Shown: in pieces, positions 34,254 to 42,204 of the stretch
Layout: each line of letters opens with the position of its first letter
How positions within the stretch are numbered: position 1 is the first letter of the stretch
Translations under genes and position numbers: made by a program
DNA from: Competibacter_A sp037045685
GTDB lineage: Bacteria > Pseudomonadota > Gammaproteobacteria > Competibacterales > Competibacteraceae
Length of the DNA: 64,000 bases
Assembly: GCA_037045685.1 (NCBI GenBank)
Contig: JBAOII010000035.1
Location: forward strand, 434,001-498,000
Direction of reading: 5' to 3'
Notes under the pieces: generated by a model
Database searches by the model: none
Told to the model about the DNA's origin: nothing
What the model saw: only the letters and a program-made list of their open reading frames with translations

Positions 34254-34327
34254 TGGCTGGGGGACTAGGATTCGAACCTAGGTTGACGGAGTCAGAGTCC
34301 GTAGTCCTGCCGCTAGACGATCCCCCA
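34254..34327 (-). tRNA. tRNA-Gln (anticodon CTG)
   Basis: 74 bases on the minus strand including an encoded CCA. Acceptor stem TGGGGGA with TCCCCCA; anticodon arm ACGGA-CTCTGAC-TCCGT gives the anticodon CTG, reading CAG; the T-arm contains GGTTCGAATCC. It begins eight bases after the rpsI stop, so it is almost certainly made from the rplM-rpsI message and cut out by processing. Confidence 0.96.
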
Positions 34328-34335
34328 AGGAAACA

Positions 34336-34728
34336 TCAGCGCTTGGAGTATTGGGTGGCGCGGCGGGCTTTGCGCAGGCCGACTTTCTTGCGCTCCACCT
34401 CGCGGGCGTCGCGGGTGACGAAGCCAGCTTTGCGCAGGGGGGCGCGCAAGCTTTCGTCGTATTCGATCAGCGCGCGGGTGAGGCCGTGGCGGATGGCGCC
34501 GGCCTGGCCGGTGATGCCGCCGCCCTTGACCGTGACGTAAACGTCGAAACGGTTGCCGAGATCGGCCACCTCCAGCGCTTGATGGACCACCATGCGGGAG
34601 GTTTCGCGCCCGAAATACTCGTCCAGCGGGCGGCGGTTGACGGTGATGTTGCCGGTGCCGGGCCGCAGGAACACCCGCGCGGCGGCGGTCTTGCGCCGAC
34701 CCGTGCCGTAATGCTGGTTCTCGATCAT
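34336..34728 (-). CDS. rpsI: 30S ribosomal protein S9
   Basis: 130 aa. The YGTGRRKTAAARVFLRPG start and the C-terminal RKKVGLRKARRATQYSKR tail, which reaches the P-site tRNA, are diagnostic. It lies 32 bases after rplM in the standard rplM-rpsI operon. Unusually, a tRNA gene follows directly. Confidence 0.98.
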   Translation of the reverse strand: MIENQHYGTGRRKTAAARVFLRPGTGNITVNRRPLDEYFGRETSRMVVHQALEVADLGNRFDVYVTVKGGGITGQAGAIRHGLTRALIEYDESLRAPLRKAGFVTRDAREVERKKVGLRKARRATQYSKR

Positions 34729-34760
34729 TCTCGCTTGTTCCGTTTAGTCTCGTCGGCGGT

Positions 34761-35195
34761 TTAGCGCGCCAATGCCAGCGGCAAGGGTTGCTGGGCGGTA
34801 TGCTGGTGTTCGGGGCCCGGATAAACCTTCAGCTTGCGGAACATGGCTCGCCCGAGGGGATTCTTGGGCAACATGCCTTTGACCGCGATCTGAATGATCC
34901 GCTCCGGAGCCGTTTTCCGCATCTTTTCCAGGGAGATCGACTTGATGTTGCCGACGTAACCCGTGGTCCGATAATAGAACTTATCGGTTTCCTTGCGGCC
35001 GGTCGCCCGTACCTTGGCGGCGTTGACCACGATGATGTAGTCGCCGGTATCTACATGGGGAGTATATTCGGGCTTGTGTTTGCCCCGCAAGCGACGGGCG
35101 ATTTCCGTCGACAGCCGGCCCAGAACCTGATCCGAGGCGTCGATCACGTACCAGTCGCGCTTGACCTCGGCCGGCTTGGCGCTGAAAGTTTTCAT
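34761..35195 (-). CDS. rplM: 50S ribosomal protein L13
   Basis: 144 aa, the usual length. It starts at MKTFSAKPAEVKRDWYVIDA; motifs include LGRLSTEIARRLRGKHK and the VKGMLPKNPLGR signature. The frame is open 18 codons further upstream but that part precedes the conserved start. In E. coli L13 represses its own operon by binding the leader; a leader of about 45 bases is present here. Confidence 0.98.
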   Translation of the reverse strand: MKTFSAKPAEVKRDWYVIDASDQVLGRLSTEIARRLRGKHKPEYTPHVDTGDYIIVVNAAKVRATGRKETDKFYYRTTGYVGNIKSISLEKMRKTAPERIIQIAVKGMLPKNPLGRAMFRKLKVYPGPEHQHTAQQPLPLALAR

Positions 35196-35238
35196 TATGA
35201 CAGGCTCCAAAAATCCGTGTCCGCGTAGGGAGTCGCGT

Positions 35239-35267
35239 ATCTTACTCAAGCGGAATCCGCCTTACAA
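35239..35267 (-). promoter_or_regulatory. probable promoter of rplM-rpsI-tRNA operon
   Basis: Minus-strand TTGTAA (35262-35267), 17-base spacer, TAAGAT (35239-35244), ending about 44 bases before the rplM ATG. Confidence 0.45.
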
Positions 35268-35316
35268 GGCCCCGGCGCGGTCGGCGAGCCGAAGGATCGC
35301 GCGGGGGGGACGGCGC

Positions 35317-35625
35317 CTAAATGCGCAAACGCTCCACCGTGCGCCCCCGGACGAGGTGCTCCTCGATGATCTCGTCCAGATCGGCGCCATCCACGTAGGT
35401 GTACCAGGTCGCCTCGGGATAGATCACGATGACCGGGCCTTCGGCGCAGCGATCCAGGCAGCCGGCGGTGTTGATGCGCACTTTGTGGGGAATGGCCGGT
35501 CCCAGTTCTTTGACGCGCCGCTTGACGTAGTCGCGAGCTTCTTGGGCGCCGCACTGCTGGCAGCATTGCGAGCCATCCGGGCGCAGATTGGTGCAAAAGA
35601 AAACGTGATGGCGATAATAGGACAC
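35317..35625 (-). CDS. thioredoxin-like [2Fe-2S] ferredoxin
   Basis: 102 aa. A thioredoxin-fold (2Fe-2S) ferredoxin with ligands in CTNLRPDGSQCC and CLDRCAEGP, preceded by YYRHHVFF. It starts at the GTG at 35623-35625 with GGGGGAG four bases upstream; the open frame continues upstream over the divergent coq7 start and is not credible. Such proteins carry one [2Fe-2S] cluster and are presumed electron carriers. It shares a 30-base intergenic gap with coq7, a di-iron hydroxylase needing electrons; a functional link is possible but only inferred. Confidence 0.86.
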   Translation of the reverse strand: MSYYRHHVFFCTNLRPDGSQCCQQCGAQEARDYVKRRVKELGPAIPHKVRINTAGCLDRCAEGPVIVIYPEATWYTYVDGADLDEIIEEHLVRGRTVERLRI

Positions 35626-35655
35626 TTGACTCCCCCGAGGTTTGGATTGGCCCAC

Positions 35656-36300
35656 ATGACCGCCCGTTACTATACCCCCGTTGACGCTTTGCTCATCAAT
35701 CTGGACCAAGCGGTTCGCACCCTGATCGGGCGGCCGGCGACGACCGGCCGATCCCGGCCGGACGCCGATGCCGCGACCGAGGAGCTACAACCCGCCGAAC
35801 AACTGCTGGCCGGCCGTTTGATGCGGGTCAACCATACCGGCGAGGTGTGCGCCCAGGCCTTGTATCAAGGACAGGCGCTGACCGCGCGGCTGGATGCGGT
35901 GCGCGACGGCATGGAGCAGGCCGCGAGCGAGGAGAACGACCATCTGGCGTGGTGCGAGGCGCGGCTGAAGGAGTTGGGCAGCCACCCCAGCGCGCTGAAT
36001 CCCCTGTTCTACGCCGGCGCTTTCACCATCGGCGCGCTGGCCGGCAAAATCGGCGACCGCTGGAGCCTGGGCTTCGTGGCCGAAACCGAATATCAAGTCG
36101 TCCGACATCTGGATTCCCATCTGGAACGGTTGCCGGCCCACGATCGGGCGAGCCGGGCAATTTTGGAACAGATGAAGGAGGACGAAGCGCGACACGCCAC
36201 CAACGCGCTGATCGCGGGTGGCGCACGCTTGCCGCTGCCGGTCCGCCTGCTGATGAAGGGGATGTCGAAAATAATGACCAAGACCACTTATTGGGTCTGA
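35656..36300 (+). CDS. coq7: demethoxyubiquinone hydroxylase Coq7
   Basis: 214 aa di-iron monooxygenase that hydroxylates C6 of the ubiquinone ring, replacing flavin-type UbiF in many bacteria. Carboxylate-bridged iron ligands lie in NHTGEVCAQAL, EENDHLAW, VAETEYQVVRHLDSH and MKEDEARHA. The ATG at 35656 starts the conserved sequence; the upstream frame to 35161 is antisense to rplM. With ubiI and ubiH elsewhere in the window, all three ring hydroxylases of ubiquinone synthesis are present. In Pseudomonas aeruginosa coq7 also neighbours speD and an OsmC gene. Confidence 0.95.
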   Translation: MTARYYTPVDALLINLDQAVRTLIGRPATTGRSRPDADAATEELQPAEQLLAGRLMRVNHTGEVCAQALYQGQALTARLDAVRDGMEQAASEENDHLAWCEARLKELGSHPSALNPLFYAGAFTIGALAGKIGDRWSLGFVAETEYQVVRHLDSHLERLPAHDRASRAILEQMKEDEARHATNALIAGGARLPLPVRLLMKGMSKIMTKTTYWV

Positions 36301-36341
36301 TGGGGCGCACCCTCTCTCTCTGCGGGAGAGGGGAACAAAAA

Positions 36342-37160
36342 TTAAATCCGCAGGCCCTTGCGCAGATTCTCGCCGTAGAATATCTCCGCCATTTCGCGCC
36401 GCACCCGCCGCTCGATTTCCGACTGTTCGCGCGGCGACACGTCTTGCTTGTCCACGCTGAACAGATAATTGTTCAAATCGAAGTCCTTCAGGAGCATCTT
36501 GGTGTGGAAGATGTGCTCCTGATACACGTTCACGTCGATCATCTGATACCGCTCGCGGGTGTCTTTGGAGAGGTAGTTCTGGATCGAGTTGATCTGGTGA
36601 TCGATGAAATGCTTCTTGCCGGTCACGTCCCGAGTGAAACCCCGCACCCGGTAATCGATGACCACGATGTCCGACTCGAAGCTGTGGATCAGATAATTCA
36701 GCGCCTTGAGCGGCGAGATGCGGCCGCAGGTCGAAACGTCGATATCGGCGCGAAAGGTGCTGATGCCGTTGTCGGGATGGCTTTCCGGATAGGTGTGAAC
36801 CGTGATGTGGCTCTTGTCCAGATGGCAGACCACCGCGTCCGGCAGCGGGCCGGGCGATTCCGTGTTGGATATCCCGTCGGACGCGACCGGCTCCTCGGAA
36901 ATCAGCATGGTGACGCTGGCGCCCTTCGGCTCGTAGTCCTGGCGGGCGATGTTCAGGAGGTTGGCGCCGATGATCGTGGAGACGTTGGTCAGAATTTGGG
37001 TGAGCCGTTCGGCGTTATAGGCATCGTCGATATACGCGATGTAGCGCTCCTGCTGCTCGGGCGTCGCGGTGTAGCAGATGTCGTAGATGTTGAAGCTGAG
37101 CGTTTTCGTCAGGTTGTTGAACCCTTGCAACCGCAGTCTGGGCATCGGCCTAGGAGTCAT
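36342..37160 (-). CDS. speD: S-adenosylmethionine decarboxylase proenzyme (E. coli type)
   Basis: 272 aa. Makes decarboxylated SAM for spermidine synthesis. The proenzyme self-cleaves at Lys-Ser in HLDKSHITVH; Ser117 becomes the pyruvoyl cofactor. The long blocks LQGFNNLTKTLSF, ARQDYEPKGASVT, HTYPESHP and YRVRGFTRDVTGKKHF agree with E. coli SpeD. The ATG at 37158-37160 has GGGGAGGG seven bases upstream; MPRLRL five codons later is an alternative. No speE is adjacent. Confidence 0.95.
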   Translation of the reverse strand: MTPRPMPRLRLQGFNNLTKTLSFNIYDICYTATPEQQERYIAYIDDAYNAERLTQILTNVSTIIGANLLNIARQDYEPKGASVTMLISEEPVASDGISNTESPGPLPDAVVCHLDKSHITVHTYPESHPDNGISTFRADIDVSTCGRISPLKALNYLIHSFESDIVVIDYRVRGFTRDVTGKKHFIDHQINSIQNYLSKDTRERYQMIDVNVYQEHIFHTKMLLKDFDLNNYLFSVDKQDVSPREQSEIERRVRREMAEIFYGENLRKGLRI

Positions 37161-37281
37161 CGCGTCACCCTCCCCACGGGCGAAAACAGCCAACTCGCCG
37201 GCTCGCGCCAGCGCCCCATTCGGAAAGCGCGCGAGTATAGCAGGATCGCGCGACAACACCAGGACAGAGCGGCCGATCCGT

Positions 37282-37698
37282 TCAGGCTTCGCGGATCTCG
37301 AAGGTGTGAGTGATTTGGGCGGTTTTGCCGAGCATGATCGAGGCCGAGCAGTATTTCTCGGCGGACAGCTCCATAGCCCGCTCGACGTGCTTGGCGCTCA
37401 GATCCTTGCCGGTCAGGATGAAATGCACGCGGATGCGGGTGAACACCTTGGGGTCGCTGTCCGCGCGCTCGGCCTCGACTTGCAGCTCGCAACCGCGCAG
37501 GTCCTGCCGGGCCTTTCGCAGAATGTGGACCACATCGACGGCGGTGCAACCGCCCATGCCCATCAGCACCATTTCCATCGGGCGCGGGCCGAGATTGTGG
37601 CCGCCCAGTTCCGGAGGGCCGTCCAGCACCAGCGCGTGGCCGCTGGGGGATCGGGCGACGTAGGTCATGTCTTCCAGCCAGGTGATGCGGGTTTTCAT
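37282..37698 (-). CDS. OsmC/Ohr-family protein
   Basis: 138 aa. OsmC fold with the two redox-active positions: the first cysteine in GMGGCTAVDV and the second in EKYCSASIML, a YhfA-like subgroup rather than Ohr. These proteins reduce organic hydroperoxides with two cysteines. Start MKTRITW at 37698 has AGGAA seven bases ahead; it follows trpC by ten bases. In Pseudomonas a crp/vfr gene stands between trpC and this gene; none is found here. Confidence 0.9.
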   Translation of the reverse strand: MKTRITWLEDMTYVARSPSGHALVLDGPPELGGHNLGPRPMEMVLMGMGGCTAVDVVHILRKARQDLRGCELQVEAERADSDPKVFTRIRVHFILTGKDLSAKHVERAMELSAEKYCSASIMLGKTAQITHTFEIREA

Positions 37699-37708
37699 CT
37701 GCATTTCC

Positions 37709-38533
37709 TCAGAGATTTTTATCGCCCTGGACGGATGTTCCGAACAGTTCCGCCAGCTTGGCGCCGGGGTCCGCCGCCCGCATGAAGGCTTCGCCCACCA
37801 GAAAGGCATGCACGCCGCGCTCGCGCATCAGGGCGACATCGGCCGCAGCGTGAATCCCGCTTTCGGTGACCACGGTGCGGTCGGCCGGGATGCGGGAGAG
37901 CAGGTTCAGCGTGGTGTCCAGCCGGGTTTCGAACGTGCGCAGGTCGCGGTTGTTGATGCCGATCAGCGGCGCGTCGAGCGCCAACGCCCGCTCCAATTCC
38001 TCGGCGTCGTGGACTTCCACCAGCACATCCATCTTCGTATCCGCCGCCAGCCGCGCCAGATCCCGCAGCGGGGCGTCGTCCAAGGCGGCCACGATCAGCA
38101 GGACGCAATCGGCGCCGATCGCGCGGGCTTCGTACACCTGATAGGGGTCGATGATGAAATCCTTGCGCAACACCGGCAGCGGGCACGCGGCTCGCGCTTC
38201 CCGCAGATAGTCCTCGCAACCCTGGAAAAAGTCGCGGTCGGTCAACACCGACAGGCAGCTCGCGCCGGACGCGGCGTAGCTGCGGGCGATGTCCGCCGGG
38301 TGGAACGGGTCGCGCAACAGACCCTTGCTCGGCGAGGCTCGCTTGATCTCGGCGATGATCGCCGGTTGACCGCCGGCGATGGTCCGTTCCAGATTTTCCC
38401 GAAATGGCCGGGTTGGCGGTGAATCTTCCGCCTGACGGCGAAGCTCGGGCAAGCCGAGTCGCTGGCCGCGCTCGGCGATTTCCTCGACCTTGCGCGCCAG
38501 GATTCGCTTGAGGATGTCGGACGGGCCGCTCAT
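37709..38533 (-). CDS. trpC: indole-3-glycerol-phosphate synthase
   Basis: 274 aa, single-function TIM barrel converting CdRP to indole-glycerol phosphate. Motifs PAIIAEIKRASPSKG with the catalytic Lys, VLRKDFIIDPYQ, GINNRDLRTF and VTESGIH are intact. Not fused to TrpF. The ATG overlaps the trpD stop (ATGA). The C-terminal residues overlap no other gene. Confidence 0.97.
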   Translation of the reverse strand: MSGPSDILKRILARKVEEIAERGQRLGLPELRRQAEDSPPTRPFRENLERTIAGGQPAIIAEIKRASPSKGLLRDPFHPADIARSYAASGASCLSVLTDRDFFQGCEDYLREARAACPLPVLRKDFIIDPYQVYEARAIGADCVLLIVAALDDAPLRDLARLAADTKMDVLVEVHDAEELERALALDAPLIGINNRDLRTFETRLDTTLNLLSRIPADRTVVTESGIHAAADVALMRERGVHAFLVGEAFMRAADPGAKLAELFGTSVQGDKNL

Positions 38534-39564
38534 GCGGCCAGCTTCTGGGTGCAGCGCACGAACTCCTCCAACTTGGCCCGCGCCTTGCCGCTGGCGAGCG
38601 CCTCCCGCGCCAGCTCGATGCCTCCGGCGATGGAGTCAGCCAAGTTGGCGGCGTACAAGGCCGCGCCGGTGTTGAGGGCGACGATGTCGCGCGGTGTGCC
38701 GGGCTCGTCGTTCAATGCCGCCAGCAGCATGGCTTTGGACTGCTCGGCGCTTTCGACCTTGAGGCTCCGGTTGGACATCATGGCCAGCCCGAAATCCTCG
38801 GGATGGATCTCGTACTCCAGAATCTCGCCGTTCTTGAGTTCGCCGACCAGGGTGGCGGACCCCAGCGAAATTTCGTCCATGCCGTCTTTGCCCCAGACTA
38901 CCAGGACGTGCCGCGCGCCGAGCCGCTGCATGACGCGCACCTGGATGCCGACCAGATCGGGATGGAACACGCCCATGAGCTGGTTCGGCGCGCTGGCCGG
39001 GTTGGTCAGCGGACCCAGGATGTTGAAGAGGGTGCGCACGCCCATCTCGCGGCGGACCGGCGCCACGTTTTTCATGGCCGAGTGGTGGTTGGGGGCGAAC
39101 ATGAAGCCCAGACCGGTCGCCGCGATGCAGCCGGCCACCCCTTCGGCCGGCAGATCGATCCGCGCGCCCAACGCTTCCAGCACGTCGGCGCTGCCAGATT
39201 TGGAGGAAACGCCGCGATTGCCGTGCTTGGCCACGCGGGCGCCAGCGGCAGCGGCCACGAACATCGACGCGGTGGAGATATTAAAGGTGTGCGCGCCGTC
39301 GCCGCCGGTGCCGACGATGTCCACGAAATGTTCGTGCGGCGGCGGGACGTGGACCTTGGTGGACAGCTCGCGCATCACCGTGGCGGCGGCGGCGATCTCG
39401 CCGATGGTTTCCTTCTTGACGCGCAGCCCGGTCAGGATGGCGGCGGTCATCACCGGAGAGATTTCGCCGGCCATGATCTGGCGCATCAGCGACAGCATTT
39501 CGTCGTAGAAGATTTCCCGATGCTCGATGGTGCGTTGCAGGGCTTCCTGGGGGGTGATGGACAT
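38530..39564 (-). CDS. trpD: anthranilate phosphoribosyltransferase
   Basis: 344 aa. Transfers phosphoribosyl from PRPP to anthranilate. PRPP and Mg sites GTGGDGAHTFNIS and the FAPNHHSAMKNVAPVR anthranilate-site block are present. Separate from TrpG, as in Pseudomonas, rather than fused as in enteric bacteria. It starts 19 bases after trpG. Confidence 0.97.
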   Translation of the reverse strand: MSITPQEALQRTIEHREIFYDEMLSLMRQIMAGEISPVMTAAILTGLRVKKETIGEIAAAATVMRELSTKVHVPPPHEHFVDIVGTGGDGAHTFNISTASMFVAAAAGARVAKHGNRGVSSKSGSADVLEALGARIDLPAEGVAGCIAATGLGFMFAPNHHSAMKNVAPVRREMGVRTLFNILGPLTNPASAPNQLMGVFHPDLVGIQVRVMQRLGARHVLVVWGKDGMDEISLGSATLVGELKNGEILEYEIHPEDFGLAMMSNRSLKVESAEQSKAMLLAALNDEPGTPRDIVALNTGAALYAANLADSIAGGIELAREALASGKARAKLEEFVRCTQKLAA

Positions 39565-39583
39565 GAAGAATCTCCGCGACGGT

Positions 39584-40168
39584 TCAGTGCCGTCGGTTGA
39601 GGAAATTGCGAAGCAGGGCGTGGCCGTGCTCGGTCAGGATGGATTCGGGATGGAACTGCACTCCCTCGACCGGCAGCGTCTTGTGCCGCACGCCCATGAT
39701 TTCGTCCAGCGCGCCGTCCGGCGTCTCGGTCCAGGCGGTGATGTCCAGACAGTCCGGCGCGGTAGATTTCTCGATGACCAGGGAATGATAGCGCACCACG
39801 GTAAAGGGGTTGGGGAGACCGGCGAACACGCCCCGATCGTGGTGGTAGACGGCGGACGTCTTGCCGTGCATGACATGGCCGGCGCGGACGATGCGGCCGC
39901 CGAAGGCTTGGCCGATGCTCTGGTGGCCGAGACAAACGCCGAAGATGGGAATGCGGCCGGCGAAAGCGTCGATCACCGCCAGCGATACCCCGGCCTCGGT
40001 GGGCGTGCAAGGGCCGGGAGAAAGGACGATGCGCTCGGGATCGAGTTCGGCGATTTCGTCCGGGGTGATCTGGTCGTTGCGGTAGACCTTCACGTCCTCG
40101 CCCAACTCGCCCAGATACTGCACCAAGTTGTAGGTAAAGGAATCGTAGTTGTCGATCATTAGCAGCAT
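39584..40168 (-). CDS. trpG: anthranilate synthase component II (glutamine amidotransferase)
   Basis: 194 aa class I amidotransferase supplying ammonia to TrpE. Catalytic Cys79 in GVCLGHQ and His-x-Glu in FHPESI near the C-terminus; oxyanion loop LSPGPCTP. First gene of trpGDC; trpE is not upstream, so it must be encoded elsewhere, as in Pseudomonas. I found no Trp-codon-rich leader, so classical attenuation is unlikely. Being the only trpG-like gene seen, it could also serve folate (PabA role). Confidence 0.95.
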   Translation of the reverse strand: MLLMIDNYDSFTYNLVQYLGELGEDVKVYRNDQITPDEIAELDPERIVLSPGPCTPTEAGVSLAVIDAFAGRIPIFGVCLGHQSIGQAFGGRIVRAGHVMHGKTSAVYHHDRGVFAGLPNPFTVVRYHSLVIEKSTAPDCLDITAWTETPDGALDEIMGVRHKTLPVEGVQFHPESILTEHGHALLRNFLNRRH

Positions 40169-40590
40169 GGTGCATGCATCCTGTCGTTTTTAAAACATCT
40201 GCTTCGAGATTGCGCTCGCTCGGTTTTCGCCCGGCGCACGCCGGCAGCGGTCGCGAACGGAATATTCTCACCGGAATCCGGGTCGCGCGGAAACCCCTCA
40301 TCCGAATCCGGATCGATTTTCGGGGCATGAGCGTGATTCGAGCGGATTCGAGTTGAGATTTTTTCATTATTGATACGATATCTGTTCATTAATAAGAAAG
40401 AACAACAACAAAAATATTCATTTAATGCAACTGAAATAACCGAGTGAACTTGTAAATATCTAGTGGATCGAATTGAAGTGAAAAATCAGTGAAATTGAAA
40501 GGAAAATTGGCATGATATTCGTATAAATCCGATCTGGACACGCTGGCGAGTCCGCGCTGAACCGTTTTTTCAAACTTTAAGGAATTCGAT
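40169..40590. other. 422-base intergenic region between trpG and a small gene
   Basis: The trpG-proximal half is GC-rich and contains a GATTCGAG direct repeat with 10-base spacing (about 40336-40353) and two GAATCCGG copies. A minus-strand frame 40159-40389 (76 codons) overlaps the trpG start, but has no homology I recognise. The distal half (40355-40530) is markedly AT-rich and ends with TTGGCATGATATTCGTATAAA, a candidate core promoter for the small gene at 40591. Confidence 0.5.
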
Positions 40591-40785
40591 ATGCTTCAGA
40601 CTGTTGCCACCGTACCTACCCCTCGGATGATCGAGCTGCTGGAATTGATCGAGCTTGCGAGCCAAACCGATGTCGAGCCAAGATTGACCGACTATCTTCG
40701 CCACTGCCGTCGCACCGGTTATGAGCCGCCGATGGAGTTGTTGGATATGGCGCGTGACACCATCGAGAGAAAGCAAGTTTGCTGA
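40591..40785 (+). CDS. small protein of unknown function, 64 aa
   Basis: 64 codons, ATG with AAGGA seven bases upstream. Predicted mostly helical: RMIELLELIELASQTD, then RLTDYLRHCRRTGYEPPMELLDMARDTIERKQ. No membrane segment, no Cys pair except the final Cys and one at residue 39. It has a clear ribosome-binding site and sits alone in AT-richer DNA, which favours a real small gene. Function unknown; it does not resemble an antitoxin, ribosome-modulation factor or regulator I can name. Confidence 0.55.
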   Translation: MLQTVATVPTPRMIELLELIELASQTDVEPRLTDYLRHCRRTGYEPPMELLDMARDTIERKQVC

Positions 40786-41370
40786 CATGCTTTGGTGGAC
40801 CATCGAAATTACAGCTAGGGTCGTTCGAGCAAGACCAAATTTGATCGGTCCAGTCCGATGATTGACAGTCCAATCCGACCGTTGAGGGCCAAATTGCAGT
40901 AGGCCAACGATCATTCGATGTGAAAATTTTTTGTGGCAATGTTGTTTAATAATGACAAATATTGTCATTTGTGACGATTTTTTGCATCCTAAAATTTAAA
41001 TTTTTCTGATTGAGCGATCGGTGTATCGCTAATTTGAAACAACATCAATTTGCATTTGTTTAGTCTTTAGTCGGTTTGCTTCTGTTGTCGGTTTTGCCCG
41101 ATTGCGTCTGGCGCGGTGTCTCCGTGACCGAACCCCTCGTCAGGTTCCCCGAGTACCCCTTCAATTTTGTCCGCCCGAAGGCGGCAAGCCGGGCCTGAAA
41201 CCGGGTCCATACCCTCACCGCATCGGGCGCGTCCGCGAAAACCACGGTATGCTTTCGCCTCGTCGCGAGTTCTCGTCTTCCCGAAACCCGAATCTCTGAA
41301 AATACGCGAGCGGCGCCTGGGGCGAGGTCGGTTCGTTCCCGTTGTCGGCCCTTTTTAAGGAGTCTTTTTT
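40786..41370. other. 585-base non-coding interval upstream of lgt
   Basis: No convincing gene. The first 280 bases are AT-rich and include the palindrome at 40953-40967 and two CAGTCC(G/A)AT repeats (about 40853 and 40867). The second half is GC-rich and contains only shadow frames. The lgt ribosome-binding site AAGGAG ends eight bases before its ATG. Confidence 0.5.
40953..40967. promoter_or_regulatory. operator-like palindrome TGACAA-ATA-TTGTCA
   Basis: A perfect 6-bp inverted repeat with 3-base centre, followed six bases later by another half-site-like GTGAC. The flanking DNA is AT-rich. It lies 168 bases past the small gene and about 400 before lgt; which gene it serves is not evident. 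Confidence 0.35.
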
Positions 41371-42159
41371 ATGTTGGTGCATCCCGATTTCGATCCGGTG
41401 GCGTTCGCTTTGGGGCCGCTGCAGGTGCGCTGGTATGGCCTCATGTACCTGCTGGGATTTGTGGCGGGTTGGGCGCTGGGACGCTATCGGGCCAAGCGGC
41501 CCGGCTCGGGCTGGACCGCCGAACAGGTGGACGATCTGGTGTTCTACATCGCTTTGGGCGTCATTCTCGGCGGCCGAATCGGCTACATCCTGTTTTATAG
41601 CTTCGGCTCGTTCCTGCACAACCCGTTGACGCTGTTCCGCATCTGGGAAGGCGGCATGTCTTTCCACGGCGGCTTTCTGGGCGTGCTGCTGGCGATGGCG
41701 CTGTTCGCCCGCAAGTATGGGAGAGGGTTCTGGCCGACCGTCGATTTCATCGCGCCGCTGATCGCCCCCGGCATCCTGTTCGGGCGCCTCGGCAATTTCA
41801 TCAACGGCGAATTGTGGGGGCGGGTGACCGATCTGCCGTGGGGGATGGTGTTCCGGCAAACCGGGGATGGCTTGCCCCGCCATCCTTCGCAATTGTACGA
41901 GGCGGCGCTGGAAGGGGTGGCGCTGTTCGTCATCGTGTGGCTGTTTTCGGCCAAGCCGCGCCCGACCATGGCGGTGTCGGGCGTCTTCGCGCTCGCTTAC
42001 GGGATTTTCCGGTTTCTGGTGGAGTTCGTCCGCCAGCCCGACCCGCAGCTCGGTTATCTGGCCTTCGGCTGGCTGACCATGGGACAGGTGTTGTCGCTGC
42101 CGCTGATCGCGGTTGGAGCGGTCTTGCTGAGTCTGGCCTATCGCCGGCGGGTTTCCTGA
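41371..42159 (+). CDS. lgt: prolipoprotein diacylglyceryl transferase
   Basis: 262 aa inner-membrane enzyme that adds diacylglyceryl to the lipobox Cys of prolipoproteins. Seven membrane segments; the Lgt signature GRLGNFINGELWGR and the essential FHGGFLG and YGIFRFLVEF regions are present. AAGGAG precedes the ATG. The SlyB-like lipoprotein at 59307 is an expected client. Confidence 0.97.
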   Translation: MLVHPDFDPVAFALGPLQVRWYGLMYLLGFVAGWALGRYRAKRPGSGWTAEQVDDLVFYIALGVILGGRIGYILFYSFGSFLHNPLTLFRIWEGGMSFHGGFLGVLLAMALFARKYGRGFWPTVDFIAPLIAPGILFGRLGNFINGELWGRVTDLPWGMVFRQTGDGLPRHPSQLYEAALEGVALFVIVWLFSAKPRPTMAVSGVFALAYGIFRFLVEFVRQPDPQLGYLAFGWLTMGQVLSLPLIAVGAVLLSLAYRRRVS

Positions 42160-42161
42160 GA

Positions 42162-42192
42162 GTCCGCCACTCGCATCCCCTCTCGGGCGGAC
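42162..42192. terminator. hairpin between convergent lgt and phrB
   Basis: GTCCGCC (42162-42168) pairs with GGCGGAC (42186-42192) between the two stop codons; no T-tract on either side, so only a weak or Rho-assisted terminator. Confidence 0.35.
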
Positions 42193-42204
42193 CAGCGGCA
42201 CCGA

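Noticed and set aside
36303..36335. terminator hairpin between coq7 and speD
   Set aside because: CCTCTC/GAGAGG pairing exists, but neither strand has a clear U-tract and the loop is long; too weak to annotate.
40169..40400. trp attenuator leader upstream of trpG
   Set aside because: No short frame with tandem Trp codons and no terminator/antiterminator pair.
40500..40530. sigma-54 promoter before the 64-aa gene
   Set aside because: TTGGCATGATATTCGT has a -24-like half, but the -12 half lacks the GC dinucleotide.
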